Source: Holtermannia corniformis
Taxonomy: Eukaryota > Basidiomycota > Tremellomycetes > Holtermanniales
Assembly: GCA_001599935.1 (NCBI GenBank)
Contig: BCIJ01000015.1
Span: 185,482-249,481, forward strand
DNA length: 64,000 nucleotides
Reading direction: 5' to 3'
In this document: positions 37,476 through 49,588 of the stretch, piece by piece
Numbering within the stretch: position 1 is the first letter of the stretch
Layout: each line of letters opens with the position of its first letter
Translations under genes and position numbers: made by a program
The notes under the pieces: generated by a model
Databases searched by the model: none
What the model saw: the letters and a program-made list of their open reading frames with translations, nothing else
Told to the model about the DNA's origin: nothing

Positions 37476-39527
37476 TCAAGCCTTCTTCTCCCCCTCGACC
37501 GTCGCAGCTAGCGCTGGCGCTGGCGTGGCTTCCTTCTTGTGACCCCAACCCCAGCCGGCAGCCTCCTTCTTCTCCTTCTCGGCCTTCTTCTTCTTGTTAC
37601 CTGCGTTCAGCACGAGTCTGTGAAGTTTAAGTTTATGTCTCGTGTAATGACCGGTGCGAATGCACGAACCTTTCGAGCTCTCGTCGCTCGTCGTCCGACT
37701 CGTCGGCTTGCACAGCTTTGAAGATGGCGGCGATGCTGAGAATGGCTTTGGCGCGGTTGATGGACGCGTCTTTGGAAAGGCCCTGCTCGTTCAAGACTTG
37801 TTCCACGACATCGCCGACAATCTGCAGTCAACTGATCAGTGGCCCACTTCTGCAATAGTAAATTGTACGCACGCTAATGACCTCCCAACGGGTCGCCTTC
37901 CAGGTCGTCAGTAGCATCTGTATTGGTTAGTGCCACAGCCAGCCAAGAGGCCTTGTTGGCTGACCTTGGTCGAGAGATCTTGCGCAACAGCCTCCAGTTC
38001 CTCGGGCGTCGCCGTTTCACTCAGCTCCAGCCGCTGCATTGCATCCATGGCCTGTTGAACACCGACGCTATTGACGATTAGCACTGCCTTTTAATTGGAA
38101 AATGAAGACGCACGCAGCACCAAGCAGGCCCCAGCCCTCCTTGACCATGGACCCCTTCTCCTTCATCCGACCCAAAAACGCGCCGCCAAAGAACTTTTTA
38201 GATTTGAGGTGATTGGTTGCTTTTGTGCTGTAGACGTGGGCGATGGTGTGGAGAAGCTGTCGTGGCGAGCATCAGCCATTGGTGCGAGCGACGAGGGGCG
38301 GCAAAGGGGCTTACCTCGACACCGAACGATTCGAGCTTGAGATCCTCAGCTTCGATTTTGATTTTGGCCTCGAAAGCGGTCGTCTCTGGGTCTTTAGGGT
38401 CACCCTGGCATCCATTTTGTCAGTCGAGTTTATCGCAGCGAGAAACGATGACGAACGGGGTGCTTGGCATCCACGAACGGCCTGATCCTCTGCACAAGCT
38501 TCTTGGCAAGCAAGTCGACGCTATCCCGTTTTCAGCACACCGCATAATGCAGACCTTTTCAGACTCACCGCTTGATCCTCTCCTTGTCCTTTGCCTCCTC
38601 CAACTCGGCAAGCTTGGCTTTTTGCTCGGGCGTCAGCTTGGTCTTGGCCCGCTTGGTAGCCAATGCTGGTTCCTTGTTGGCCGCACCGACACTCGACGAG
38701 GCCGGTTTCTCGGTCGAGCCACTAGCGCTGTCTTTTGGCGTTGTCGAGCCCGACGGGAGCGAGTTAAAGCTCGAGTGGTGGGCGAGCTCGGTGCCAGGAC
38801 CAGTAGCGTTAGGTGTAGCGGACGCCGCTCCGGCTTCCGCAGCCTCAGATGTTGCAGCTGCACCCCCAGGAGTCACTGCTGCCGAATCATCCTCGCCAGC
38901 AGCCTGCATCTCGGCCTTCTCCTCTTCAGTCATGACAACGTCCATTGTTGATGAAAAGTCTGGGCGCAATCAGCACGGGCTTGCCTAGAAAGTCCACCAG
39001 TAAGCCACACCTTTCACCAGCGCGATCTCTCCGATCTGCGCAACATCAGTACACGATCAGGACGATCATACAAAACGTACGTAGTCCTCGAACGCTTCAC
39101 CGCCAAAGATCTTGCCAAAGATCTCGGTTGGATCAATCTCGCCCGAACCATCGGCAGACTTTTCCATCCCCGCTTTGCCGACCTTGTCATAGAACGCACG
39201 CGTGTCGGGATTGGAGAGGATCTGGTAGGCCTCACTGGGGTCGGTCAGTCGAGAACTCTGAGCTCGGACAACAGGCAAGCTCACCCAACTTCCTTGAACT
39301 TGGTCTCTGCGCCTTCTTCCTTGTTCTTGTCCGGGTGAAACTATGCAAGTGTCAGTAGGAACAATGTCAGATGGAAGCTACCAACCTGAATCGCCTTCTT
39401 GCGGTATGCCTTCTTCAGCCTAATCAAACGTCAGCCGAGGTCCTTCCTGGCGGCTCTGAGCTCACTCGATATCGGTCGCTTCGGGAGCCACGCCGAGGAC
39501 ATCGTATAGGATGGTGTCCTTGACCAT
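37476..39527 (-). CDS. CAJ1/DJP1-type J-protein with C-terminal DnaJ-X domain
   Basis: The first exons are 39466-39527 and 39386-39419, with further exons leftward. The J-domain starts MVKDTILYDVLGVAPEATD and carries the HPD motif in QFHPDKNKEEG, followed by EAYQILSNPDTRAFYDKVG. A Ser/Ala/Thr-rich acidic linker (about 38640-38940) precedes a helical DnaJ-X region (LAKKLVQRIRPFVDAKHPGD, FGVELLHTIAHVYSTKANHL). The protein ends in a Lys/Ala-rich tail with WGWGHKKE. There is no zinc-finger or type I client domain, which fits Caj1/Djp1, the J-proteins linked to membranes and peroxisome biogenesis. All internal introns have local-type splice sites. Confidence 0.88.
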
Positions 39528-39965
39528 GGTGAGCTGGGAACTGTGCAAGTATCGAATAGCGCTGCGCACTTTTGAAACTTGGCTTGCGGTGGCCAAACCG
39601 CGTGTCATGCGAAAGTGGCACCCTCACTTTGTACCGTGGTGGCACGAGAGGGTAGCACAGCCTCGCAAGGTGAGCAATGTCAATGAAGCAGGGCAGAAGA
39701 GAACTCGTTATCGTGTGGAAGAATAGCCGCTGCAAGTTGCACACCGGTTTGCTTCATTGTGTAGACGGACCACTCAGCATGACACAGGAGGGCCGTGCAT
39801 GCAAAGCTGCCACCCGCTTCGTAGTTTCGTGAGGTGCTCGTTGAAATGGCTCAATATGATATCATTGTCCATGTAGTGCATTTGAAATGATCACAGTCGC
39901 AAGCTACCCCAAGTCCATATTAAACGAAACGAAAGCGAAGAAAAGCGATCACCGTTCGTTGTCGC
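39528..39965. other. Intergenic region
   Basis: Between the start of the J-protein gene and the 3' end of the leftward ferritin-like gene. It includes an A/T-richer stretch at 39840-39930 that may hold the 3' end signals of the latter. No gene seen. Confidence 0.4.
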
Positions 39966-40981
39966 TTAAAGGGACGCGGCCGGGTTGGCAACCTTGGAGT
40001 TGAAAGGGTGGCTCTGCGCGATTGTCAACACTAAACGATGGAGTATCTCAAAGATGACTCACGATGATGAAGGGGCCAGCGACCACGTTGTCGTCGGTAA
40101 CCTTGGTGGCGTCCGACTCGGACGAGACAAGCGCGTAGGCAAAGCCTTGGATCGTAGGCACACCCTGGGCAACACCGCCCGAGATCGGGTACGAGCCGGT
40201 CGCGAGACCAGAGTAGACGATCAAGTTGCCCGACGAGACGTCGGCCGTCGAAGTGACCTTGCCGTCCTCACCGAGGGTGAGGGCGGGGAACGCCTTGACG
40301 GGCAAAGTCGGGTTGGTCGACGGGCACGAGGTGATGAACGCCGCGGCGAGCGAGTAGACCTCAGAGAAGAGGAGGGGGGTGTCGTATGGGCCTGACCAGC
40401 CGGCCGCGTGGAGACCCGATGACTGAATCCAGCCTTGGTGACGGGCCTCGGTAGTGAGGATCGAGCCGGCAACAGTGACATACGCAGCCTCGGTGACTGT
40501 CGAGTATCAGCAAAGAGTCAGGGAGAAGCAGCAAAACACTGACTGGAAGCGGCGGCACCGAGGTAGGCCGAGACACCGACCGACTCGAGGATGTTGGCAG
40601 TTGCCACGAACGAGGCGGCGTCGGTCAAACCGAACGCGTACTCGCACGGCTTGGTAGCAGCGTCTCCAAGGGCGCCAGAGAGGAGCGAGACGTGGTCGGC
40701 TTCGTGGCCCGAGATCTGCTCGATGCGGTTGCGGACCCAGTCGGGGAAGCCGTTGCCAGCAAAGTCACCCTGAGAGAACTTGGAGAGCCCCTCCTTGTAG
40801 AAGGCGTTCTCGAGGTGCTCGAGCGTCACTGAGTGGGTTAGTGATGAGCGAGCGAGGATGAGTTAGACCTACAGGCATACTGGAGGATGTCAGTGTCGGT
40901 GACGGCGCGCTTGGTAGGCGCGGCGTACGCGGCGGTGGCGGCGAGGGCGGCAGTGGTAGCGGCGACGGTGGTGAACTTCAT
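39966..40981 (-). CDS. Secreted ferritin-like protein, RDS1 family
   Basis: The first exon is 40873-40981. A 44-base intron leads to the next exon at 40828, a further intron lies near 40500-40540, and a final exon ends at 39966-39968. The N-terminus is a classic signal peptide (MKFTTVAATTAALAATAAYA). The ferritin-like helical block includes TLEHLENAFYKEGL and RIEQISGHEADHVSLLSGAL, where Glu and His residues sit at the usual spacing for the four-helix bundle. The end (GPFIISHPFNSKVANPA) matches the family. RDS1-type proteins are stress- or starvation-induced in fungi. The enzymatic role is not known. A TATA-like element lies 93 bases upstream of the ATG. Confidence 0.85.
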
Positions 40982-41073
40982 CTTGATCTAGTAGTAGACT
41001 TGAGGTGTGTTAGTGAGTGTCGGTGTTGTTGATTATAGTAGTTGATGGGAAGAGGAGAGTCCGGCCGCGGCAG

Positions 41074-41081
41074 CTTTATAT
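41074..41081 (-). promoter_or_regulatory. TATA-like box upstream of the RDS1-family gene
   Basis: On the minus strand the sequence reads ATATAAAG, 93 bases before the start codon of the ferritin-like gene. The position suits a fungal TATA element of a regulated gene. No other promoter in the window shows one as clearly. Confidence 0.45.
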
Positions 41082-41695
41082 CCTTCCAACGGGTATGGTC
41101 CCATGTTGACACCCCTGAGCACATCACCGGTCAGGTGAGCGTAGATTGCCAGCCAACGCTCGTTCGCCATGGGGTCGTACGACGGCGAATGCTATCGGTC
41201 GGGGCTTTGCGCCGCCGTCGTCAATCGAAAGCTCTTATAGCCTCTTTGCGACATTCCCATCGGAACATCGGATGCATTCGATCGAAGCTTGCTCGGGGAC
41301 CCATGTCTCACCCGACAGGCGTGGCGTTGATGCCGGTCCGCGAGTTGGGCGACGGGTGCGAGTCCCAGCGTCACACAACTGTAGGGGTCAGGGCGCTGCT
41401 GCAATGTAAACACGGCGATCACCACACTGGGGCCGGGAACCGCGAGGGATCGGCCCGTGAGATGACTTGTTGACATCCAATTCGATCACAACAGTGCCGT
41501 CAGCGGCTCATGATCCCGGGTTGAAGCACAGCGTCATTTCACTTTCGGAACGATCGCATCGTACGATTCGGGGCGAGATCGAACGTGCGACAGACTGCTC
41601 TCAGCGACGACGCTGCACTGACTTGGTAACGTGGATGCAGTTGCGTGTATGAATATGCAGTTCGACGTACAACAGGGCCAATGTCCAATGCAGTT
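41082..41695. other. Intergenic region
   Basis: Upstream of the RDS1-family gene and downstream of the kinase gene, both leftward. GC-rich with several short direct motifs. No gene or clear RNA structure recognised. Confidence 0.4.
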
Positions 41696-44600
41696 TCACA
41701 TGATCGTGCAATCCTTGCTTTCGCTCTTCTTGTGTGCTTTACCGCCCGCCCGGCCTTGAGCGCTGGTCGGGTTTTGCTCGATCGCACTGATGCTAGCCTT
41801 TGACCCTAGATTCGAGGGCGCGGCAGTCGGGGCCGTTACATTGCTGATTCGGCGCCCGCTGCCAGTATCGCTGCTGTTGATCGAGAGCCGGCTTGCCAGA
41901 CTCCGATGGCCACTCCCGACACTGGATCGCGAACGCCGTGTTTCTGGCCGAAAAGGGGCCAGGTCGACCGGAGCCGGTGGCGGCGATCGAGTCCGTGTCA
42001 GTTCCGCGCTGTGCCGTGGGCTGTTGCTGTTGGTGTGGCCGAGCTTTGGCTTTCTCCATCCTGTCCGCAGCTTTTGCTGGAATGACGCAGGCGAGGTTGA
42101 CAGCAGCTCCGAGGTGACAGGCAAGCTCTGTGCGTTGGCTTCGGGGCTACCTGTCGTCTCCGCCGCGAGATGCCGGGAGAGTGCCAGCTCGCCGAGGTTG
42201 AGCTGACCCGACTGCTGTGCATATGCAAGGAGCTGTGCGAGCTGATCGCACTTTGACGAGTACTGCTCGGCGCACGCAGCGTGGCAGATGAGGCCACAGT
42301 CCTGGCACAGCACACACGAGCGCTTCGCGGGTTGAGAGCACAGGCGGCAGATGATTGCTGATAGGTGAGCTTGGATTACATTGCTTCCCTAAACGTGGTT
42401 TACCTTTGCTAAATGTTGTCTTGAGCAGGCGATGTGACTTGGGCGTCGTTGGGCTCAAGCCGAAGCGTGGTACGGCTACAGCCTCTGTCACGGCATCGAC
42501 CTGGGTTGTCGAGCTTTCCGCTGTCAACGGCAGGTCTCTTGTGGAAGCGCCGGGCTTGAGACCATCGTAGGGCATCGGAGGGTCCGATTGCTTGCTTTCT
42601 GGCGAAAAGAGGCGGGTACTGTCGACTCGCTGCAGATCTTGACTGACTCTGCGGAGGAACGGGATGCTGTCTTGCGGTCTTAGGTTCTGGGATTGTCAGT
42701 GTCGAGCTGGATGCGAGGCGGTACTCACGATTTCCTTCCCCCATACTCGCTTCAGCCAAGGATGCTCAAAGAGCATAGCGGCACTGGGGCGATGCTTTGG
42801 ATCTTTGACAAAGCACTGCCGCAGAAAGTCGGTCACTTGGTCAGAAAGGTCATCCGGGAGAGGAGGCATGTCGTCTTCGACGATGCGGAACAATACTGAT
42901 CGAGTCAGTAGTGCCCGACGGCCGTAAGGTACGTACCCGTCATACTGTTCTGGACATCAGAGTATGGTGGCTTGCCAGTGAGGAGTTCGATGATTGTACA
43001 GCCAAGCGACCTGCGGGATTGTGAGCTATGATCCCGCTGCTTGAAACCTACCAGATGTCAGATTCAGGCAGCGCACCGGCAAGCTGGATGACTTCTGGCG
43101 CCACTGTCACATGTCAGCTAGATGACGCGCAGTGCGCTAGACTGACTCCAGTGTGGTGTACCGGCAACGTCTTTGACAGGCACAGGTTTGCCGGTCCGTG
43201 AGAACGTTTCTGCATCGTTCTTGATGTTCTCGACCGCCTTCATGTTGAGGGAGACGCCGAAATCGGAGAGCTTGACGTTGCCGTTCTTGGTGGAAAGAAT
43301 GTTGGCCGCCTTGAGATCGCAGTGGACGACCTGGAGCGGGTCAGACTTGCATCGGCAAAGAAACGATAGCTTACCTCTTGCGAGTGCAGGTAGTGCAGCC
43401 CCTCGAGGATCTTGGTGACGTAACTGGACACGAGCTGCTCGTTGAACTTGCCGAAAGCCTTGAGTGTTTGGCCGAGTGAGCCATTCTCAACGTATCTGGC
43501 CGTGTTAGCGTTTGAGACGCAGGAAGCAGTCGAACGCACTCCAAGATGATGTTCAAGTAGTCCTGATCGCGCGACATGCCTTCGTACTTGACGATACTGG
43601 GGTGAGACAGGCTCTGGAGCAAGTCTACCTCTCGCATGACATCCGTGACCTCGTCTTCCTTGAGCCCCTCGAGGCGGATGCGCTTGATGGCGACCATCTG
43701 CCCGTTTGAGAGGTTGAGCGCGCGGTAGACCGAGCCAAACTGTCCGCGTCCTATGCAGTTGCCCAGTTGCTGAAGCTGTCAGCATTGTGTAGAGACGAAA
43801 GCATGAACGCACATAGCTGACTGGCGCATGATTGTCACTCTCAAAGACGAGCGTCTGCCTCGTCGCACTGCCCTTGATCGCGCTGGATGAGATCGAGACC
43901 GAATCCCTGATCGGGGCATATGAGGATGGGGTCGAGCTCGGTGCATAACTGTTTTGCCTTCGTCGAGACTCTTGGTGCGATACGCGCTTGACGTCGGTCT
44001 CGGATGAGCGCTCGCGCACATGAATTTCCGATACTGCCCGTGCGGATCTACTCGGACGGACAGGCGGGTTGTGTTCGACAGCCGGTATCGGTGAACGCGG
44101 GCGCGCAGACGCAGAACGAACGAGAGAGGCTCGAGGTGATGGGCCGCCCGATGACGCAGGGAATGGGATCGGTGGAGGGTCCATAGTTGCCGTCGCTGGA
44201 GATGCACTGCGTTTCGGGATGTAGACCTTTGCGCCGTTGGTACTTCTACGCCGAACGATTGGTTTGTTGCCGTCGGTTGGGAACGCAACAGCGACTGGCG
44301 TCCTGGGACGACTGTTCTCCGACGAGTCTTCCACAAGGTCAGGCAGGCTGGCGTCCTCACTGGCAACCTCGACGCTCTGGACGCGCCGCGGTGAAGGCCG
44401 CTTACTGCCATCGGTTGAGCGCGTCAGCCGGTTCGGTGACGTCGCGCCCTCTAGCGCAGCCAAGGACTTTGAGATTGCCGTCGAGCGTGGGTTATCCGAT
44501 GCGGCCGAGACATCGTCGGTTTCCGTTGCGGAGCGGAGATCATCGCTGCTCTTGAGCATTGTCGTAAAGATCTTTTGCCGGGCCATCTGTAGAGTTCGCT

Positions 44601-46683
44601 CGCTCATCCTCCTTTCGCGCGTCAACGACTTGCGCGGGTCAGCATCCTCGTCATCGATCACGATCTCGCCGACGGGCGTGTATGGGTACGGCGAGGTCAC
44701 GTCGGAGAATGTCGTGCTTGATCGCGTGTTGAGGGTATTGGCAGACGCAGGTCGAGATACGCTGCTGACCAGACTGGGCGTGTACTCGCGCGAGTGACCG
44801 ACGTTGCGGCCCGGCAGGATCAATCGAGGCGGGATCGAGATCTCGTCAGAGTCGGTATGCGCTTGAAGGTAAGACGAGCTCGCCATCTCGGAAGAGTACG
44901 TGCTGGTCGTCAATGTCGACTGGCGAGGTCGCAGGATCGGACGACGACCGGCCTGCTGCACGCCGTTACGCGGGCTAGCCGCGCAATCTGTACTGTTCAC
45001 CGGGGGCGAATGAGGAATGGGCGTTGTCGTCTTTGTTGGAGATATCGGCACGGGGGTGGCGGTACGACTCGCCGGAGGACTGACGACGAACCGTCGACTC
45101 TGCTCGCCAGGTGATCGAGGTGTGCCAGCGACAGGTGTCACTGCACCTGACCTCGATGGTGGCCTAGACGATTTACCAGCTTTAGGGCCGGCTCGCCTCG
45201 CAAGCGCAATGACTGTCGCGCCGACGCGGCCCAGTCCCGGCTCGGTCGCGTGCTGAAAGTCTACCAACGAGCAGATATCAGCACGCGCTAAACCAAGGTG
45301 CTCGCACGCGGTGATGAAGCGTGTGATATTCGTTGCGCGCGTCAGGCCGTCGTCTGACAGGCTGATGCGAGCCACTAGTGGCGGCTGGCTCGGGAAGAGA
45401 TGGTTGACAAGGCTACGAGATGGAGTCAGTTTGGTCTGTGGTTCGGCAGCGACGCACATGCAGAGCAGGACGCCATCGCGCATGGCCTCGACCCAAGCTT
45501 TGCGCTCGCGTTCCTTTGCACGATCGCCGACGTGGATGCCGCGCGCCTTGGCTTCGAGCGGTCCACCAGCAGCGCGACTATCGACTGGCCGCTCTGAACT
45601 CGCCAGTAAGCCAGCCGCACGAACCCAGTCACTCCCCCACGTCTTCTCCATGCGCGCAAGCGCGCGCAGCCGTTCATCCGCCACGTCGCGTTCAGCCTCT
45701 TTCAGACCGGCCGACTCGGCACGGAGGAGCGGCAGCAGGGTTTTGACGATGAACGAGGTCGAGAGCCGGAGGTGGTAGTGGTCCTTGCTGAGTGTATGCT
45801 CTGCGGGAGCCTGTGGCACACTATAGCTTGGACTCTTGAGTGAGTCGGATGAATGCCGGATCGCGCTTGGAGGTCTAGCTGGCGACCCGATCGGTGCCGT
45901 CACACTCCGGATGCGCGAGCCAGGTCGTACAGGTGAGGGCGAAAGCGGTTCCACGATCCTCGAACCGCCAAGAGTCGGTGTCGGGGGCGGCGAGATTTCC
46001 TGCCAGCTCATCTCGGACGGGCCCGCCCTGCGATCCCTGCCTGTCGCCAGTAAAGGCGTCGGCTTGTCCGTCGCTCTGGCTCTAGGCGTCGAGTTTGGAT
46101 CGAGCGCGGGTGGATTCCTGTCCTTTCGTCCAATCTTGGCCGCACTGAACAAGAGCGAGAGCGAATGCTTGTGAGAGCCCTTTCTGCGCTGCGTCTGGCC
46201 TGTATCATCAACCGCTCGAACGGTGTGCTCCGTCTCGTCCTGGAGCAGGGCCAGCATAGGAGTCGAGATGGATCCCTTGGACAACGATGGAGGCTGCCAC
46301 CGACCGTCCTCGGCCGACCGTTGCGGCAAAGGCATCTCTGGCGACACAAAGCGAATGTTACGCTGTGTCGGTTCCTGCGAGACTGCATCTTGACGTCGAG
46401 ACGTATAGAGCGGTGTTGGCGCTTGCTTTCTCGTCGCGGCAGCAGACGTTCGGCGGCCTTTGGTCGTGGCCGTGGCCTCGTGCTTGACGAGCTTTGAAGG
46501 TCCGGCGAGTGCGTTGGCCGGCTCTGGCGATGTGACGCGCGTGCGTGCGAATAGACCTCGAAGACCCTTTGTGGGTGTTGGGACGTGGCCTTTTCCCGTG
46601 GCGGCCGACATGATGTACGACGACGGGGATGCGATGGGTGGATAGAGCGGCGGCACGGTCGGCTGCGGAGGCGGCGCTAGCAT
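41696..46683 (-). CDS. Cdc15/Cdc7-type protein kinase with CH-like region, C1 domain and CAAX box
   Basis: One 2871-base exon (43813-46683) encodes about 957 residues, then several short exons. The N-terminus is disordered. About residues 330-480 look like a calponin-homology domain (AWVEAMRDGVLLCMCV, ITRFITACEHLGLARADICS). The kinase domain follows: GRGQFGSVYRALN, MVAIKRIRLEG, catalytic loop VVHCDLKAANIL (Cys in place of the Arg of HRD), DFGVSLNMK, and AGTPHWMAPEVI as expected. A C1-type zinc motif comes after (H-x12-C-x2-C...C-x2-C-x4-H-x2-C). The protein ends SESKDCTIM, a CAAX box. Cdc7/Cdc15 kinases act in septation and mitotic exit signalling. Confidence 0.85.
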
Positions 46684-47463
46684 CGAACCGAACGCGAACG
46701 GACCGTCGCAGCGGAGGGGTCGATGATCGGCGGGTGGCGATGAGACTGATGGTCGCTAGGCCATGCATGCGTTGAGATGATGGTCAACGGGAAAGTCGCC
46801 GTGTGTGTGCAAGCAAGCGAGCAAGTAAGCAAGACTCGCGGCCAAAGGTGGGCGAGTCGGCACAGACGTCGACGTCGACGTCGTCAAAGGCTATGTGGTC
46901 CAGGTGGTGCCAAACTGTCGAGGATCGATCAACTGCTCGGCTCGACGATCCGCTCGGCCTGGGTCTTGTGCTCGTGTGCCGTCTGTGATGGTAAAGCTCC
47001 TAGCCGCAGCCCTAGGCAGGCCAGCAGACTGTCCAAAGGGGCGGGACGGCGATCCCCCTGCTGGCGCTCGCCGGCAACAGTGGGCTGGCTCCCACTCAAT
47101 GACCGTTCCTATCTCGCGATCGACAAGCTCAAGCTTTGACGTCGGCCATGGCCATTGCCCGTGTCGTCGTCCGCAGTCTGTTGGCAGTGTATGAGAACAA
47201 GGATGGATGGATGGAATGAATAGCCAGCCTTGTTGGATCCGTAGCGTACCGCACCGCCGGCGGATGAAACGGTCACCCCTGTCGAGAGCAGTGGGCGCCG
47301 TCTGTGCACCGTGTCTGTAGCTCGGGGTTGCAAGAAGAGAACAGGGAGCATTGGGATCATGGACAATAGCAATAGCATGGCAGCAAGCGGCTCGATTCAC
47401 ACCCAGACTGTGACTCGCTCGTTGATTCACTCTGGGGCTCCCTCGGACCTCCTGCCAGAAATC
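46684..47463. other. Intergenic region upstream of the kinase gene
   Basis: 780 bases between the kinase start and the 3' end of the next leftward gene. Frames on the plus strand (for example 46777-47139) have shadow-like composition. It probably holds the kinase promoter and a long leader. Nothing else recognised. Confidence 0.4.
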
Positions 47464-49065
47464 CTAGTAGGCCTCATCGCCAAAGCGTGTGTCACGGCTT
47501 CGTTCGGTCCCAAACAGCGTCGCCATCGCTTCCGGCGTCGGCGGCACCACGGCCCTGGGCTTGGACGGCAGCACCGACGGCGTCCGTACCAACTCGGGTC
47601 CCAGCAGATGGAGATTACCCGCGAGCACGGCTTCCTCGGGCACACCGGGTAACGGCCTCGGGATCCATTTCGTCGGCGCTTCATCCATTGCGCGATCGAC
47701 AACGTTTGGGCTCTGGATGGCCGATGGGGTTGATGACGGGTCGTTGAACGGTGCGTGCATCGGTTCGAGTGGGATCACGCAGTGTTCGACCCCGCCCCGC
47801 GGAGCGTAGAACCCTGGGTCCATCCGCGCAGTCGTCGCAGACGGTTTTCGTGCGTGCGTCGAACGAGGCGAGGGAGGCGGGACGAGGCTGGCGCTGACGA
47901 GCCGTGCGGCCGCTCCCGAGATTGGGTGCGACGACGCACGGCCCAGTCCTGCGAGCTGGCGCTTCTTCTGGGCAGGCGAGGGCGAGGGAAATTCTTGCGG
48001 GAGGTGGCTGTGCAGACCTGGCGGCGGCGTGTGGGGTTCGACCGTGCGAGAGAGGGCGCGCGGCGGGGTCCGCACGGGGTCCGTCTCGGGATCCGACTCG
48101 AGCAGGCCATCGACGTCGCCGGCGTCGAGCGCGCTCGCGGTACTGATCACGCGGGATTGCACGGGCTCGTCGCGCCGACGCTTGCCGAGCGACGAGGCGG
48201 GAGGTTGCAGGTAGCGCGACGAGGCGGCGCGCGGAGTGGCGGGCACCTGCGTAGGAGCGCGGACGACGGCGTCGGGAACGGCAGTGAGCTGTGTCGGCGC
48301 GGCACTGGATTTATCAGCGACTGTAGCTTTGTACGATCCATGACCCACGATTGCGCCTTGAGATGCTCGAGCTGGTTCAAGACGGCACCCATACTCTTCT
48401 CCCACTTTGCCTGAGCGCCATTAGCCAACCCCCTCGTCTCTACGGCCACGCACCTCGAGTACGGCCAAGCGCGCCTCCCACTGCCTATCCCTGGCCTCGA
48501 GCAAGGCCTCGACGTCTGCCTCTAGAGCCCTCGATTTCCCCTTGTCGTCGACGGCCTCCAAAGCGTCTACTCGCATCTGAAGCGTGGCAATCCTCGAATC
48601 CGGCATCTGCGCCTCGAGGGCGGCAATCTCGGTCGACAAGGTCGCAATCTGGTTCTGTAACTCGGTCACTCGAGGTGCAGGCGCTGTCCCATTGCCCATC
48701 AGCCCGTCCTTTCCCCATCACCGCACTCACCGGCCGTGACGACGTTCGCGACTTTACCACTGTTCGTCCGAGTTCCCACCGGTCGTTTCCCACTGCGTTC
48801 TCGGAGCGCAACATTCTCCTTTTCAGCCACGTCGACGTCGACGGTGGTGGCAAAGTGCGAGAGCAGGGCTGAGATCAGCATCTCGGATTTCCGGTTGGCG
48901 CCTTTGAGGCCTTGTGTCTGGGTTGGTGTCAGCTGGGTGCTCGCGCGAACGGGGATGGGATACCTTGAAGACGCGCTGGAGGTCGGATCGCTTCAAGTGC
49001 TCGAGCTCGGCCTTGTCATAGCGTGCGTTCAGGACCGAGCCTGCGTGACTGGTAGTGGTCGACAT
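47464..49065 (-). CDS. SAP-motif coiled-coil protein, function unknown
   Basis: Five exons (48964-49065, 48731-48917, 48454-48683, 48349-48410, 47464-48304) give 473 residues. Near the N-terminus, LEHLKRSDLQRVFKTQGLKG and ANRKSEMLISALLSHF make a SAP-like helix-extended loop-helix, a motif often used to bind DNA or RNA. A coiled coil follows (about residues 100-190; TELQNQIATLSTEIAALEAQ). The rest is disordered, rich in Pro/Ser with SP/TP sites and a basic cluster (SLGKRRRDEP). Likely a nuclear protein by composition. No known family was recognised. Confidence 0.65.
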
Positions 49066-49588
49066 GGTGGCGACCGGGTCGTGCGGGTTGACAAGATGCA
49101 AGATGCAAGATGCAAGGTGGAGTTGCGAGTGACGGGAAGACGACGTTGTGTTGTTGTTGTTGTTGGTTTGCGCGGATGACGTGTACGGTGAGGTGGCGCA
49201 CTGGATCCTGCTATCCTTCTTCTTGTCCTACTGTTGCATGCATGCAGTGCTACGCTACAGCGATGGACTGATGCATGGCAGATGTAGACTGGATGCAGTG
49301 TCGGCCGTCTTGAACGCAGTTGACGGGTCGTCGGTGGATGACATCTGCTGGCGAGTGGCAAGCACGGTGATGCACCTGCACTTGTCGAACAAAGCAGACG
49401 ACGGGAACGAGACCACTGTCGTATGCATCTCCATCACGCCCACTCGCACACAGCCAGCGTCTCCCACCATCTCCATCGTCGTCGTCGACTGTTCCGAGCG
49501 ACAACATCGCCGTCAGCCTCTTCCCGTTCCGGCAACTCGATCCACAGCCTTCCCCACCACCACCGACCTGTGCTCTCAACACAGCAGC
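49066..49588. other. Divergent intergenic region
   Basis: Between the start codons of the SAP-motif gene and the CBM48 gene. It includes a GTT-rich stretch at 49145-49165 and a short CAT/GCAT run near 49237-49245. No coding frame looks real before the ATG at 49589. Confidence 0.4.

Noticed and set aside
41341..41370. A tRNA B-box-like sequence (GGTGCGAGTCCC)
   Set aside because: The flanking bases do not pair into a T-arm or cloverleaf, and no A-box at the right distance was found.
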